From Paenibacillus pedocola (GTDB taxonomy: Bacteria; Bacillota; Bacilli; Paenibacillales; Paenibacillaceae), in assembly GCF_031599675.1 (NCBI RefSeq), contig NZ_CP134223.1, positions 3,038,001 through 3,102,000 of the forward strand: a stretch of 64,000 nt of DNA, in the 5' to 3' direction. Position 1 is the stretch's first letter; every line of letters starts with the position of its first letter. A program made the position numbers and the translations under genes. The notes under the pieces are model-generated. The model was not told the origin of the DNA. It did not search any database and worked only from the letters and a program-made list of their open reading frames with translations. Below, one piece after another: positions 52,296 to 60,721 of the stretch.

Positions 52296-53294
52296 ATGAG
52301 CTTTTTTAAAAAATTGAAAGAAAGCATTTCCGGTAAAACGGAAAGTGTGACCAAAAGCTTCCGCGACGGACTGGAGAAGACCCGCAAGGGCTTCGTCGAG
52401 AAGGTCTCAGATCTGATCATCCGCCGCAAAAAGATAGATGAAGAGTTTTACGAGGAACTGGAAGAAATTCTGATCGGTGCAGACGTAGGCGTAAACACGG
52501 TAATGACGCTCGTAGAAGAGCTGCGAACCGAAGTGAAGCAGAAGCGAATTGAGGATGCAGCGGAGCTGCAGCCGATTCTCTCCCGCAAGCTGATGGAGCT
52601 GCTGCGCGGTGATGACGACAATAGCCTGAAGGAGAATCCTGACGGTATCACCGTTATTTTGTTTGTTGGAGTCAACGGTGTCGGAAAGACTACGACAATC
52701 GGCAAGCTGGCGCACCGCTACAAACAAGAAGGTAAAAAGGTTCTCCTGGCTGCAGGTGATACGTTCCGTGCCGGAGCGATTGAGCAGCTGGAAGTCTGGG
52801 GTCAGCGGGCTGGCGTAGATGTTATTAAACAGCAGGCGGGGTCCGACCCGGCTGCGGTGATGTTCGATGCCGTACAGGCAGCGAAGCAGCGGAACGTGGA
52901 TGTGCTGATCTGCGATACAGCAGGCAGACTGCAGAATAAGAGCAATCTGATGGAAGAGCTGAACAAGATTTTCCGGGTCATTCAGCGTGAAATTCCGAGT
53001 GCACCGCATGAGGTGCTGATGGTGCTGGATGCAACCACCGGGCAGAATGCTTTGAGCCAGGCCAAGCTATTTGGTGAAAAAAGCGGTGTAACCGGACTCG
53101 TGCTTACCAAACTGGATGGCACCGCCAAAGGCGGTATTGTCGTAGCCATCCGCCAGGAAATGAATTTGCCGGTGAAGCTTGTCGGGCTCGGTGAAAAGAT
53201 GGACGATTTGCAGACCTTTGATTCCAGCCAATTCGTGCATGCCTTATTTGCAGGGATGATCAGCGAGGAAGAGCAGGCTGAAGACCAGGAGTAA
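52296..53294 (+). CDS. ftsY: Signal recognition particle receptor FtsY
   Basis: 332 residues from ATG 52296, after TTTAGGAGG. The N domain is followed by the GTPase with G1 GVNGVGKTTTIGKLA, DTFRAGA, G3 DTAGRLQNKS and G4 TKLDGTAKGG. It docks SRP-ribosome complexes at the membrane. The acidic A domain is short, as in Bacillus. A strong terminator follows, so ffh, which often comes next, is not part of this transcript. Confidence 0.97.
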   Translation: MSFFKKLKESISGKTESVTKSFRDGLEKTRKGFVEKVSDLIIRRKKIDEEFYEELEEILIGADVGVNTVMTLVEELRTEVKQKRIEDAAELQPILSRKLMELLRGDDDNSLKENPDGITVILFVGVNGVGKTTTIGKLAHRYKQEGKKVLLAAGDTFRAGAIEQLEVWGQRAGVDVIKQQAGSDPAAVMFDAVQAAKQRNVDVLICDTAGRLQNKSNLMEELNKIFRVIQREIPSAPHEVLMVLDATTGQNALSQAKLFGEKSGVTGLVLTKLDGTAKGGIVVAIRQEMNLPVKLVGLGEKMDDLQTFDSSQFVHALFAGMISEEEQAEDQE

Positions 53295-53366
53295 ACAGAC
53301 TCTCCCCCATATACGATTATCGATAAGACAACAGGATTTAGCATAACCAGCTCCAGAACGAACATC

Positions 53367-53409
53367 AAAAGGCCCGTTTCCAGTTTTAACTGGAGATCGG
53401 GCCTTTTTT
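53367..53409 (+). terminator. Terminator of smc-ftsY
   Basis: AAAAGGCCCG and CGGGCCTTTT with an inner TCCAGTT/AACTGGA stem and a T-run. Confidence 0.93.
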
Positions 53410-53653
53410 ACGTTTGAAGGGACAGCCGCGAATGCGTCTTTTTAGTAGAAGAAAAAACGATTCAGGCAATTGAACAATAAACACATAAAAAATACAACAT
53501 ATGAAAAATTCATAATAGTACTGCTTGTCAACGCTCCTGCATACAATTCTATGTATAATTCACATCTCAGCTCCCTCTAAATAACCATGTGAGAAAGGAA
53601 GCGATTCCATTTATGAGGGATGGTTCATAAACTCCATATTGCTGTTATATATA

Positions 53654-53683
53654 TTGACATAAAGATTAGCATTTACGTATTAT
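53654..53683 (+). promoter_or_regulatory. Sigma-A promoter of the ATP-grasp operon
   Basis: TTGACA (53654-53659), 18 bases, TATTAT (53678-53683) in the AT-rich gap 53410-53781. The rest of that gap shows no gene. Confidence 0.75.
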
Positions 53684-53781
53684 TAAAGTAGTATTTTATA
53701 TTTTCGAGTAAAATCCTTAAAATATAAGGATTCTTGTCAACAAACTTCACACATTTTGATGATCCGAAAGGAGTCGGGCTC

Positions 53782-55245
53782 ATGTCCAAATTAGATCCTT
53801 TGCCCGGTATTTCCCCGTATCCGCTGCAGCATTTTTTTGATGAAATGTTTGCCGATGAACGGAGTATCCGGCCGCATTACAAACATGTGGGCCGCATGTT
53901 TTCCGGAATGAGCCCCGAAGAGCTGCAAGGCAAGCAAAGACTGATGCAGCGCCGGATGATGGAAGAGGGAATTACCTTTACACTGTACAACCCGGCTCAG
54001 GATCAACCGATGGAGCGTACGATTCCTTTCGATATGATTCCGCGGATTATTCCAAAGGGCGAATGGGAAAGACTTGAGGCTGGAATTGTCCAGCGGATTA
54101 CGGCTCTTAATTTATTCATACATGATATTTACCATGAGCAGTACATTGTTAAGGATGGAATTGTACCGCGGCGAATGATTATCTCCAATGTGTATTTCCG
54201 TCCGGAAATGGCGGGACTGAGAGTCCCGGGCGGCGCATATGTCACCACTTCCGGCATTGATCTGATCCGCCATCATGACGGTGAATATTACGTGCTTGAA
54301 GACAATCTGCGAACTCCTTCAGGCTTCTCCTACCTATTTAAAGGCAGATCACTTATGAATCAGCTGTTCCCGGAATTGTCTTTTGCCAGTTCGATTAGAG
54401 ATGTGGATCACAGCTTGAACCGATTCCTGTCTGTGCTGCGCAGCCTGTCCCCGTCGCGGACAAAAGATCCGGTAATTGCGCTCTTGACACCCGGGGAATA
54501 TAACTCAGCTTACTATGAACATGCTTATCTGGCTCAGCAAATGGGCATTCATCTGGTAGAAGGACGCGATCTGGTAGCACAGGATCACAAGATTTATTTA
54601 AAGGAAATGAACGGCTTGCGCCGGGTGGATGTGCTATACCGCCGTTTGGATGATGATTTTATCGATCCTCTGGCCTTTCAGCCCAGCTCACTTCTGGGTG
54701 TCGCCGGTCTCATGAATGCGTACCGGGCAGGCAACATCGCCATCGCTAACGCTCCGGGAACGGGAGTCGCCGATGACAAAGCCATGTACGTCTTTGTTCC
54801 GGATATGATCCGTTATTACCTTAACGAGGAGCCGATTTTGGGCAACGTGCCCACCTATCTGCTGTCCCGGCCGCAGGAACGCCAGTACGTACTCGATAAT
54901 CTGTCCGAGATGGTGGTCAAGGAAACCTCGTTGTCCGGCGGATACGGTATGTTGATCGGAAGTGAGGCTACAAAGGAAGAACTGGTAGACTTCCGGCTGA
55001 AAATTCTGGCTGATCCGGCCCGATATATCGCGCAGCCGATTATGTCATTATCCAGAGCACCTGTACTGTCCGGCGCAACGATGGCACCGCGTCATATCGA
55101 TCTGAGGGCATTTGTGCTGATGGGGGCAGACCGTAAGCCTCATGTGATTCCAGGCGGACTGACCCGGGTAGCCATGAAAGAAGGCTCGCTGGTCGTCAAC
55201 TCTTCCCAAGGCGGCGGGGTCAAGGACACCTGGGTTATGGCATAG
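53782..55245 (+). CDS. Circularly permuted ATP-grasp protein (type 2)
   Basis: 487 residues from ATG 53782, after GAAAGGAG; an upstream in-frame TTG lacks a site. The family (DUF404/DUF407) shows ERTIPFDMIPRIIPKGEWE, LNLFIHDIYHEQYIVKDG (in pieces), EDNLRTPSGFSYLF, RVDVLYRRLDDDFIDP and VVKETSLSGGYGM. Such proteins are predicted peptide or amide ligases acting with alpha-E and transglutaminase-like partners, both of which follow here. The product is unknown. Confidence 0.92.
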   Translation: MSKLDPLPGISPYPLQHFFDEMFADERSIRPHYKHVGRMFSGMSPEELQGKQRLMQRRMMEEGITFTLYNPAQDQPMERTIPFDMIPRIIPKGEWERLEAGIVQRITALNLFIHDIYHEQYIVKDGIVPRRMIISNVYFRPEMAGLRVPGGAYVTTSGIDLIRHHDGEYYVLEDNLRTPSGFSYLFKGRSLMNQLFPELSFASSIRDVDHSLNRFLSVLRSLSPSRTKDPVIALLTPGEYNSAYYEHAYLAQQMGIHLVEGRDLVAQDHKIYLKEMNGLRRVDVLYRRLDDDFIDPLAFQPSSLLGVAGLMNAYRAGNIAIANAPGTGVADDKAMYVFVPDMIRYYLNEEPILGNVPTYLLSRPQERQYVLDNLSEMVVKETSLSGGYGMLIGSEATKEELVDFRLKILADPARYIAQPIMSLSRAPVLSGATMAPRHIDLRAFVLMGADRKPHVIPGGLTRVAMKEGSLVVNSSQGGGVKDTWVMA

Positions 55246-55314
55246 GGCCGGAGAATAAGCTTATGAATGAACAAATTGCGGCATCAATATGGGTTAGGTG
55301 GAGGAGTGGTAACG

Positions 55315-56268
55315 ATGCTGAATCGCAATGCGGAAGCTTTGTTTTGGATTGGACGGTATATTGAACGGGCGGAGAATCATGCGCGGCTAATCGATGTTCA
55401 TTATCACATTCAGCAGGAAGAGGATTTTCAGGCGGAGGGACATAAATGGTCACGGCTGATCGATGCCCTCGGTGTCAGAAATGAATACCTGCAGCAATTC
55501 GAGAGCTTTGCTGAACAAGATGTATTGTCCTTTATCACGCTGGACCTCGGCAATGCTAATTCCTTATTTTCTTGCGTGCATCAAGCACGGAATAATCTGC
55601 GCACGCTGCGCCAGCATCTGCCCAGCGAGCTCTGGGATATTGCCAATGGCTTCAATCTCTGGCTTGGGGAACAGTCGGTGGCGGATATCATGAGCGGGCC
55701 GCATCAGTTCTACCAGCAAATCAAGGAGCGCACGGCAATGTTCCTGGGGGCAGAGCAGTCAGTGATGCTGAGAGGCAACGAATGGCATTTTATTGAAAGC
55801 GGGCGGTTCCTCGAACGGGCCGAGAATACGACGCGGATTCTGCAGGCCGTTACCGTATCCTGCAAATCGAAGGAGATCAACTCTATATACACCCAGCTGC
55901 AGGCAGTGTTGAAATCCGTGAGCGGCTACCAGGCTTTCCGGCGTTATTATGCGGATGATATGTCACCGGAATGCATTCTGGAGTTCCTGATTGTAAATGC
56001 CTATTTCCCGCGTTCGATCCGCTTCTCATTCCATAAGCTGGAGGAGCATTTAGCCAAACTTGAGCTGGATACCTCCGAGAAAGGTTCGGGACATGAGAAG
56101 GTAATCCGCCAAGCCGGTAAAATCAAAGCCGATCTCGATTATATGGAAAAAGAAGAAATGTCCGGCGATCTCGTCGATGATGTACTGAATTCACTGAAGA
56201 TATCCTGCCAAAGATTAGGGAAAACGATGGAGGGCGCTTTTTTTCGGCGTGAAGGAGTACGTGTATGA
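55315..56268 (+). CDS. Alpha-E domain (DUF403) protein
   Basis: 317 residues from ATG 55315 (MLNRNAEALFWIGRYIERAE), after GGAGGAG. This opening is the signature of the all-helical alpha-E family. The repeated ESGRFLERAENTTRIL shows an internal half-duplication. It accompanies circularly permuted ATP-grasp ligases and is thought to act with them in a peptide-modification or synthesis pathway. It overlaps the transglutaminase gene by 4 bases. Confidence 0.93.
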   Translation: MLNRNAEALFWIGRYIERAENHARLIDVHYHIQQEEDFQAEGHKWSRLIDALGVRNEYLQQFESFAEQDVLSFITLDLGNANSLFSCVHQARNNLRTLRQHLPSELWDIANGFNLWLGEQSVADIMSGPHQFYQQIKERTAMFLGAEQSVMLRGNEWHFIESGRFLERAENTTRILQAVTVSCKSKEINSIYTQLQAVLKSVSGYQAFRRYYADDMSPECILEFLIVNAYFPRSIRFSFHKLEEHLAKLELDTSEKGSGHEKVIRQAGKIKADLDYMEKEEMSGDLVDDVLNSLKISCQRLGKTMEGAFFRREGVRV

Positions 56269-57131
56269 AAATACAGATCAACCATACGACAACCTACACA
56301 TATCCCGAACCGGTTACGGACAGTGTCAATGAAGTCAGGCTGACCCCGCGCACAAACTACCGGCAGTCCTGTTATCATCACGAGGTAGAGGTAACTCCAG
56401 CCGCTAACCTGCTGACCTATGAGGATTTTTTCGGTAACCGGGTGCATGCCTATTCCGTCAATAAGCCGCATACGGAAATGATTATTCATACCAAGGCGAC
56501 CGTTGTTACGCTTGATAAAGCCCAGGGTGCAGATCTGCCGCATCTTCCGCTGGAAGAACAGGTCAGGCTGCTGAATGATGAGAAGTTCCAGAACCGGTAT
56601 ATTGAGTTCATTTTACCGACACGCTATACGGAAGTGACGCCTGAACTGGTTGAGTTTGCTTCACAGCATCCTTTTGACGAAGCGGACGATATGTATGAAT
56701 GGACCAAGAAGCTATCCTCAACGATCTATGAACAGTTTACTTATGATCCCGAGGCTACGAGTGTAAATACCACGGTAAAAAAGGCACTAAAGCTTAAACG
56801 CGGTGTCTGTCAGGATTATGCCCATTTGATGATTGCGGTCTGCCGCAGTGTCGGCTTGCCTTCCAGATACGTCAGCGGGTACCATTTTGTCGGTGACCTG
56901 CAGGGCGGAAATGCGGATTTCGAGCAGGCCTCGCATGCCTGGGTAGAGACTCATATTCCCGGTACGGGATGGCTGGGCTTTGATCCGACGAATAACGTGG
57001 AAGTGAACTGGCGGTACATTAAGCTCGGGCATGGCCGGGATTACAAGGATATCGTGCCGGTAAAAGGCGTATACCGTGGTGTATCCGGGACATTGACGGT
57101 CAAAGTGGATGTTCGCAAACTGGAGAATTAG
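56265..57131 (+). CDS. Transglutaminase-like cysteine protease
   Basis: 288 residues. An N-terminal beta domain (MKIQINHTTTYTYPEPV, about 1-85) precedes the transglutaminase core, with the catalytic Cys in LKRGVCQDYAHLMIA, His in ASHAWVETHIPG and Asp in GFDPTNN. No signal peptide, so it is cytosolic. It forms the third gene of the ATP-grasp/alpha-E operon and may cleave or hydrolyse the product of the ligase. Confidence 0.93.
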   Translation: MKIQINHTTTYTYPEPVTDSVNEVRLTPRTNYRQSCYHHEVEVTPAANLLTYEDFFGNRVHAYSVNKPHTEMIIHTKATVVTLDKAQGADLPHLPLEEQVRLLNDEKFQNRYIEFILPTRYTEVTPELVEFASQHPFDEADDMYEWTKKLSSTIYEQFTYDPEATSVNTTVKKALKLKRGVCQDYAHLMIAVCRSVGLPSRYVSGYHFVGDLQGGNADFEQASHAWVETHIPGTGWLGFDPTNNVEVNWRYIKLGHGRDYKDIVPVKGVYRGVSGTLTVKVDVRKLEN

Positions 57132-57156
57132 ATGGGTTAGTACAAAATAGAATGAG

Positions 57157-57190
57157 ACAGCGCGTGCCCGAATTTATTGGTGCGCGCTGT
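57157..57190 (+). terminator. Terminator of the ATP-grasp operon
   Basis: ACAGCGCG and CGCGCTGT stem after the transglutaminase gene, followed by TTGTG. Confidence 0.75.
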
Positions 57191-57282
57191 TTGTGTTGAA
57201 TCAGGGATAGCTGCAACTCCCAAACAGATTATGCGTTATACTTATGGGATATAATGGATTATTTGTTGCGGGAGGAATATCT

Positions 57283-57975
57283 GTGATCATTAAAGGAAAA
57301 CGCATGGTAATAACACTCATCTTCACAGTGGCTCTAATAGCAGCTATAGCGCTAATATTAATAAACAACTTCGCTGAGAGTTCTGCCACAGGTGAACCTG
57401 AAATTATTGCCGTAACCAGTCATCCGGATTATGCAGTAAGCGGTGATCTGAGCGGTCTTGTGGGTTTTGCGGATTATATTGTAACCGGACACTACGAAGA
57501 ATTCATCGACAACTGGGATATGGGTGAAAAATATATCAGTGATGTCTATCAATTTGTTATTGATAAAGTAAACTATGGTGATGTAAGCGGGCAAATAGAG
57601 GTTGCGATACCTCATTATCAACAGCTAAGCACGGTTGTGGAAGGTCAGCAATATGAGGCTAAGATTGATCTGCCCAATTATACACAACCTGAAAAAGGGC
57701 GAAAATATATTTTGTTTCTAAAAAAAGTTGAGCCGAAGAATATTTTCACTCCAGCTTCTGTACCATTTCAAATTGAAATTGATCAAACCAATAAAGGTAC
57801 ACTAAAATTCAATAGCAATAAAAATACGGAGAAGGAAGTACTGACTGAGAGCAGAAAAGAAAAGATAGTATTTTCAATCGAAGGCGTTGATATTGAAGCC
57901 ATTGATACGATTACAGGTAAAACATTAAAGGATCTGGAATCACAAATCACTAATGCTGTCCGTTTAAAAAAATGA
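57283..57975 (+). CDS. Membrane-anchored extracytoplasmic protein, unknown
   Basis: 230 residues from GTG 57283, after GGGAGG. An uncleaved N-terminal helix (MVITLIFTVALIAAIALIL) is followed by a soluble, beta-rich domain of about 190 residues (ADYIVTGHYEEFID; YQFVIDKVNYGD; GRKYILFLKKVEP). The KYILFL strand and overall order resemble small secreted OB-fold-like proteins of Bacillota, but I cannot name a family. Codon use is slightly more AT-rich than its neighbours. Confidence 0.75.
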   Translation: MIIKGKRMVITLIFTVALIAAIALILINNFAESSATGEPEIIAVTSHPDYAVSGDLSGLVGFADYIVTGHYEEFIDNWDMGEKYISDVYQFVIDKVNYGDVSGQIEVAIPHYQQLSTVVEGQQYEAKIDLPNYTQPEKGRKYILFLKKVEPKNIFTPASVPFQIEIDQTNKGTLKFNSNKNTEKEVLTESRKEKIVFSIEGVDIEAIDTITGKTLKDLESQITNAVRLKK

Positions 57976-57996
57976 TAAAAAAATAATAGTCTCATT

Positions 57997-58015
57997 TTGT
58001 GCAACTTTTGCACAA
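57997..58015. promoter_or_regulatory. Perfect inverted repeat upstream of the SDR gene
   Basis: TTGTGCAA-CTT-TTGCACAA, 80 bases before the SDR start, outside coding sequence and without a T-run. A possible operator. Confidence 0.5.
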
Positions 58016-58094
58016 AGTGATTATAAACAAGGTACATTTGGGTAATCTTGAAACAGAGCCATGAATATGGATAATGTGGAAGGAGAGTGTACAT

Positions 58095-58904
58095 ATGAGC
58101 CCAAATATAGCTAAAAAACAGCGATTCGTCGGTAAAACAGCCATAATTACAGGTGCGGGCTCGGGGATCGGCCGGGCGACGGCCATCCAGATGGCGCGTG
58201 AAGGCGCTAATGTAGCTCTTTTTGACCTGGTGAATGAACGTACCTCAGTACTGGAGCAGAAGCTGAATAAGCTGCGCAAGGACTGTGCACTGGCCATTGA
58301 TGTCGATACTTCCGATGCAGAGCGGATGGAAGAGGCGGTACGGAAAACAATCGAGCATTTCGGGAGTCTGGATATTGTGTTTGCCAATGCAGGAATTAAT
58401 GGTGCCGTTGGTCCGATTGAGGAGCTGAGCCTAAGCGATTGGGAGCGTACGATGTCGGTCAATCTGACCGGAACATTTCTGACGCTTAAATATACCATTC
58501 CCCACCTTAAGGAAAAAGGCAAGGGCAGCATCATCATTACGAGCTCGATCAACGGAAACACGCGGTTTACCAGCTTCGGCTGGTCGCCCTACAGCACGAC
58601 CAAAGCGGGACAGGTGGCATTTGCCAAAATGGCTGCGCTGGAGCTGGCGAAGTTCAAAATCCGCGTGAATGTAATCTGTCCGGGTGCGATTTCAACGAAC
58701 ATCGATGAAACGACAGAATTCAATGAGGATGTGGAGGAAATCGTCATCCCGATTGAGTTCCCCGAAGGTGCCCAGCCGCTCGCGGACGGGCCGGGTAAAG
58801 CGGAGAATGTCGCTGATCTTGTCTCTTTCCTTGCTTCCGATGAATCGATTCATATCACTGGAGCGCAGATCGTGATTGATGGTGCAGAATCGCTGTTAAG
58901 TTAA
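58095..58904 (+). CDS. Short-chain dehydrogenase/reductase
   Basis: 269 residues from ATG 58095, after GGAAGGAGAG. The cofactor motif is ITGAGSGIGRATAIQ, then NAGING, catalytic SSINGN with YSTTKAG (Ser, Tyr, Lys) and the C-terminal HITGAQIVIDGAESLL. The Asp after the second strand (LFDLVNE) favours NAD over NADP. Substrate unknown. It is monocistronic, with a terminator after it and an inverted repeat before it. Confidence 0.92.
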   Translation: MSPNIAKKQRFVGKTAIITGAGSGIGRATAIQMAREGANVALFDLVNERTSVLEQKLNKLRKDCALAIDVDTSDAERMEEAVRKTIEHFGSLDIVFANAGINGAVGPIEELSLSDWERTMSVNLTGTFLTLKYTIPHLKEKGKGSIIITSSINGNTRFTSFGWSPYSTTKAGQVAFAKMAALELAKFKIRVNVICPGAISTNIDETTEFNEDVEEIVIPIEFPEGAQPLADGPGKAENVADLVSFLASDESIHITGAQIVIDGAESLLS

Positions 58905-58950
58905 TCTGATAAAACGCAGTAAAGACAATGTTATACTACATTTTAAGCTG

Positions 58951-58990
58951 GCAGCCTTACTCTGTGGTCTTAGATCAGGAGTAGGGCTGC
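58951..58990 (+). terminator. Terminator after the SDR gene
   Basis: GCAGCCTTACTC and GAGTAGGGCTGC form a 12-bp stem with one G-T pair. Confidence 0.75.
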
Positions 58991-59072
58991 TTCGCGTCTA
59001 TATAGGGTTGTAAAAGATACAAGTTATGGTAAAATCTCTGCATAGCCTGAAGCAGAAAGTAGGAACGATATC

Positions 59073-59762
59073 ATGTCTACTCTGTCAACATCATCAGCTC
59101 AAGCTATTCGCGTGCTAATCACCGGATCAACGGGAATGGTAGGCGAAGGTGTGCTGCACGAATGCTTAGCTCATCCGGATGTCGAAGAGGTTCTGGTTAT
59201 AAACCGGAGGACCTGCGGGATTACCCATTACAAACTGACTGAAATTTTGCTTACAGATTTTTTTGATCTTTCCGGAATTCAAGAGCAGCTGCGCGGATAT
59301 AATGCCTGCTTTTTTTGTCTGGGTTCCACCTCGGCAGGAGTAAGCGAGGCAGCATATACCCGACTGACACATGATCTCACGCTATATATGGCAACGTTTT
59401 TTGCGGAGCAGAATCCGGGAATGGTTTTCTGTTATGTAACTGCCTACGGAACGGACCGAACTGAACAGGGGCGCAGCATGTGGGCCCGAGTAAAGGGGAA
59501 GACGGAGAATGCACTAAACAAGCTGCCTTTTGCCAGAACATATTTTTTCCGTCCGGCATTTATCCGTCCTACACCGGGGCTGACCCGGACCCACAGGTAT
59601 TACTATGCAATACAATGGCTGTATCCCCTGCTCCGGCTGCTGTTTCCTAACTATGCGGTTACGCTGAGAGAGATCGGACAAGCCATGATTCATGTAGCCA
59701 GCCGGGGGTTTGACCGGGAGATTCTGGAGAGCCGTGATATCGCCGCCGCAGCCAGGCAGTAG
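59073..59762 (+). CDS. NAD(P)-binding, atypical SDR / NmrA-like protein
   Basis: 229 residues. The glycine motif VLITGSTGMVGEGVLHECL is followed by VLVINRRTCG and CFFCLGSTSAGVSEAAY. The catalytic YxxxK is not evident; FCYVTAYGTD stands in its place. This fits the SDR-a5-like or epimerase-related proteins such as YbjT relatives. The downstream DUF1801 gene starts 39 bases away, so they may share a transcript. Function is unknown. Confidence 0.85.
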   Translation: MSTLSTSSAQAIRVLITGSTGMVGEGVLHECLAHPDVEEVLVINRRTCGITHYKLTEILLTDFFDLSGIQEQLRGYNACFFCLGSTSAGVSEAAYTRLTHDLTLYMATFFAEQNPGMVFCYVTAYGTDRTEQGRSMWARVKGKTENALNKLPFARTYFFRPAFIRPTPGLTRTHRYYYAIQWLYPLLRLLFPNYAVTLREIGQAMIHVASRGFDREILESRDIAAAARQ

Positions 59763-59801
59763 GATGTAAATCATCATATACTATAGAGAAAAGGTGATCC
59801 C

Positions 59802-60146
59802 ATGAATGAACAGGTTACGGATTTTATAAACAGTGTCAAACAGCCCTGGCAAATTGAAATCTGCAATAAACTCCGCCAGCTGATTCATGAATCCATCCCG
59901 GAAGTGCAGGAGCGGCTGCAATACGGCAAACCGCATTTTCTCAAGAACGGGAAATATGCGGCAGTGATTACAACAGCTAAGGGATGGGTCACCTTTACGA
60001 TCTTTAATGCGGAGGAGCTCGAAGTACCGGAGGGAGTGTTTGAGCCCGGCAAACCGGAACGGATTACAGCCAAATTGCTGGAAGGTAAACCGGTAAATTT
60101 TGAGCTCTTCGCGGAGCTGCTCAGTCAAGCTTCGGCTGGACTGTAA
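59802..60146 (+). CDS. DUF1801 (YdhG-like) protein
   Basis: 114 residues. The DUF1801 features are KQPWQIEICNKLRQLIHESI, EVQERLQYGKPHFLKNGKYA and the closing strand-helix KLLEGKPVNFELFAELL. Related Bacillus proteins have been described as frataxin-like iron chaperones, although most members are uncharacterised. AAAAGGTGATCCC precedes the ATG. The next gene follows after 20 bases. Confidence 0.83.
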   Translation: MNEQVTDFINSVKQPWQIEICNKLRQLIHESIPEVQERLQYGKPHFLKNGKYAAVITTAKGWVTFTIFNAEELEVPEGVFEPGKPERITAKLLEGKPVNFELFAELLSQASAGL

Positions 60147-60166
60147 ACGAAGAAGGAGTGGTAAAC

Positions 60167-60559
60167 ATGGCAAACCTGTCATGGCTGGCGGAACAGCGGA
60201 TCCAGGAAGCGATGAGGAACGGTGAATTTGAAGATTTGCCGGGCCATGGGAAGCCGCTGGAGCTGGAGGACCTGTCCGGAGTTCCTGAAGATCTGCGGAT
60301 GTCGTTCAAAATTATGAAAAACGCCGGTATCCTGCCGGAAGAAATCATCCTGCGGAGCGAATGTGTAACACTGGAGGGATTGCTCGCGGCCTGCCACAGC
60401 AGCGGGGATCCCGGTGAGATGAAGTCGCTTCGTACTAAATTGACTGCAAAACGGATGAGGCTGCAGGAGCTGCTGCGTGAACGCGGTTTGGAGAGCAGCA
60501 GCGTATTCATAGAATATGGCGAACAAGTCCGCCAGCATTTACTGAATGATGAGAAATAG
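60167..60559 (+). CDS. DUF1992 / DnaJ-homologue conserved-domain protein
   Basis: 130 residues from ATG 60167, after GAAGGAGTGG. The opening SWLAEQRIQEAMRNGEFEDL and PGHGKPLELED, then the Lys-rich RMSFKIMKNAG, is the DUF1992 signature shared with DNAJC28-type proteins. It has no J domain. It may be co-transcribed with the DUF1801 gene. Role unknown. Confidence 0.9.
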   Translation: MANLSWLAEQRIQEAMRNGEFEDLPGHGKPLELEDLSGVPEDLRMSFKIMKNAGILPEEIILRSECVTLEGLLAACHSSGDPGEMKSLRTKLTAKRMRLQELLRERGLESSSVFIEYGEQVRQHLLNDEK

Positions 60560-60570
60560 AGTAGTGCAGA

Positions 60571-60606
60571 GCATTCGAATCCGTTTGGATTGAATGCTTT
60601 TTTTTG
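60571..60606 (+). terminator. Terminator after the DUF1992 gene
   Basis: GCATTC-g-AATCC and GGATT-g-AATGC stem with a GTTT loop and nine T. Confidence 0.9.
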
Positions 60607-60721
60607 TGGAATAACAGCATCTTGAAATCCGGCACAGTTTCGCCCATGATTATAAAGTGAAGAGTTTGGAGACCAGGGTGTCCAAATGTTCCTGAGACTA
60701 TAATAGTTATGGAGAGAAATG

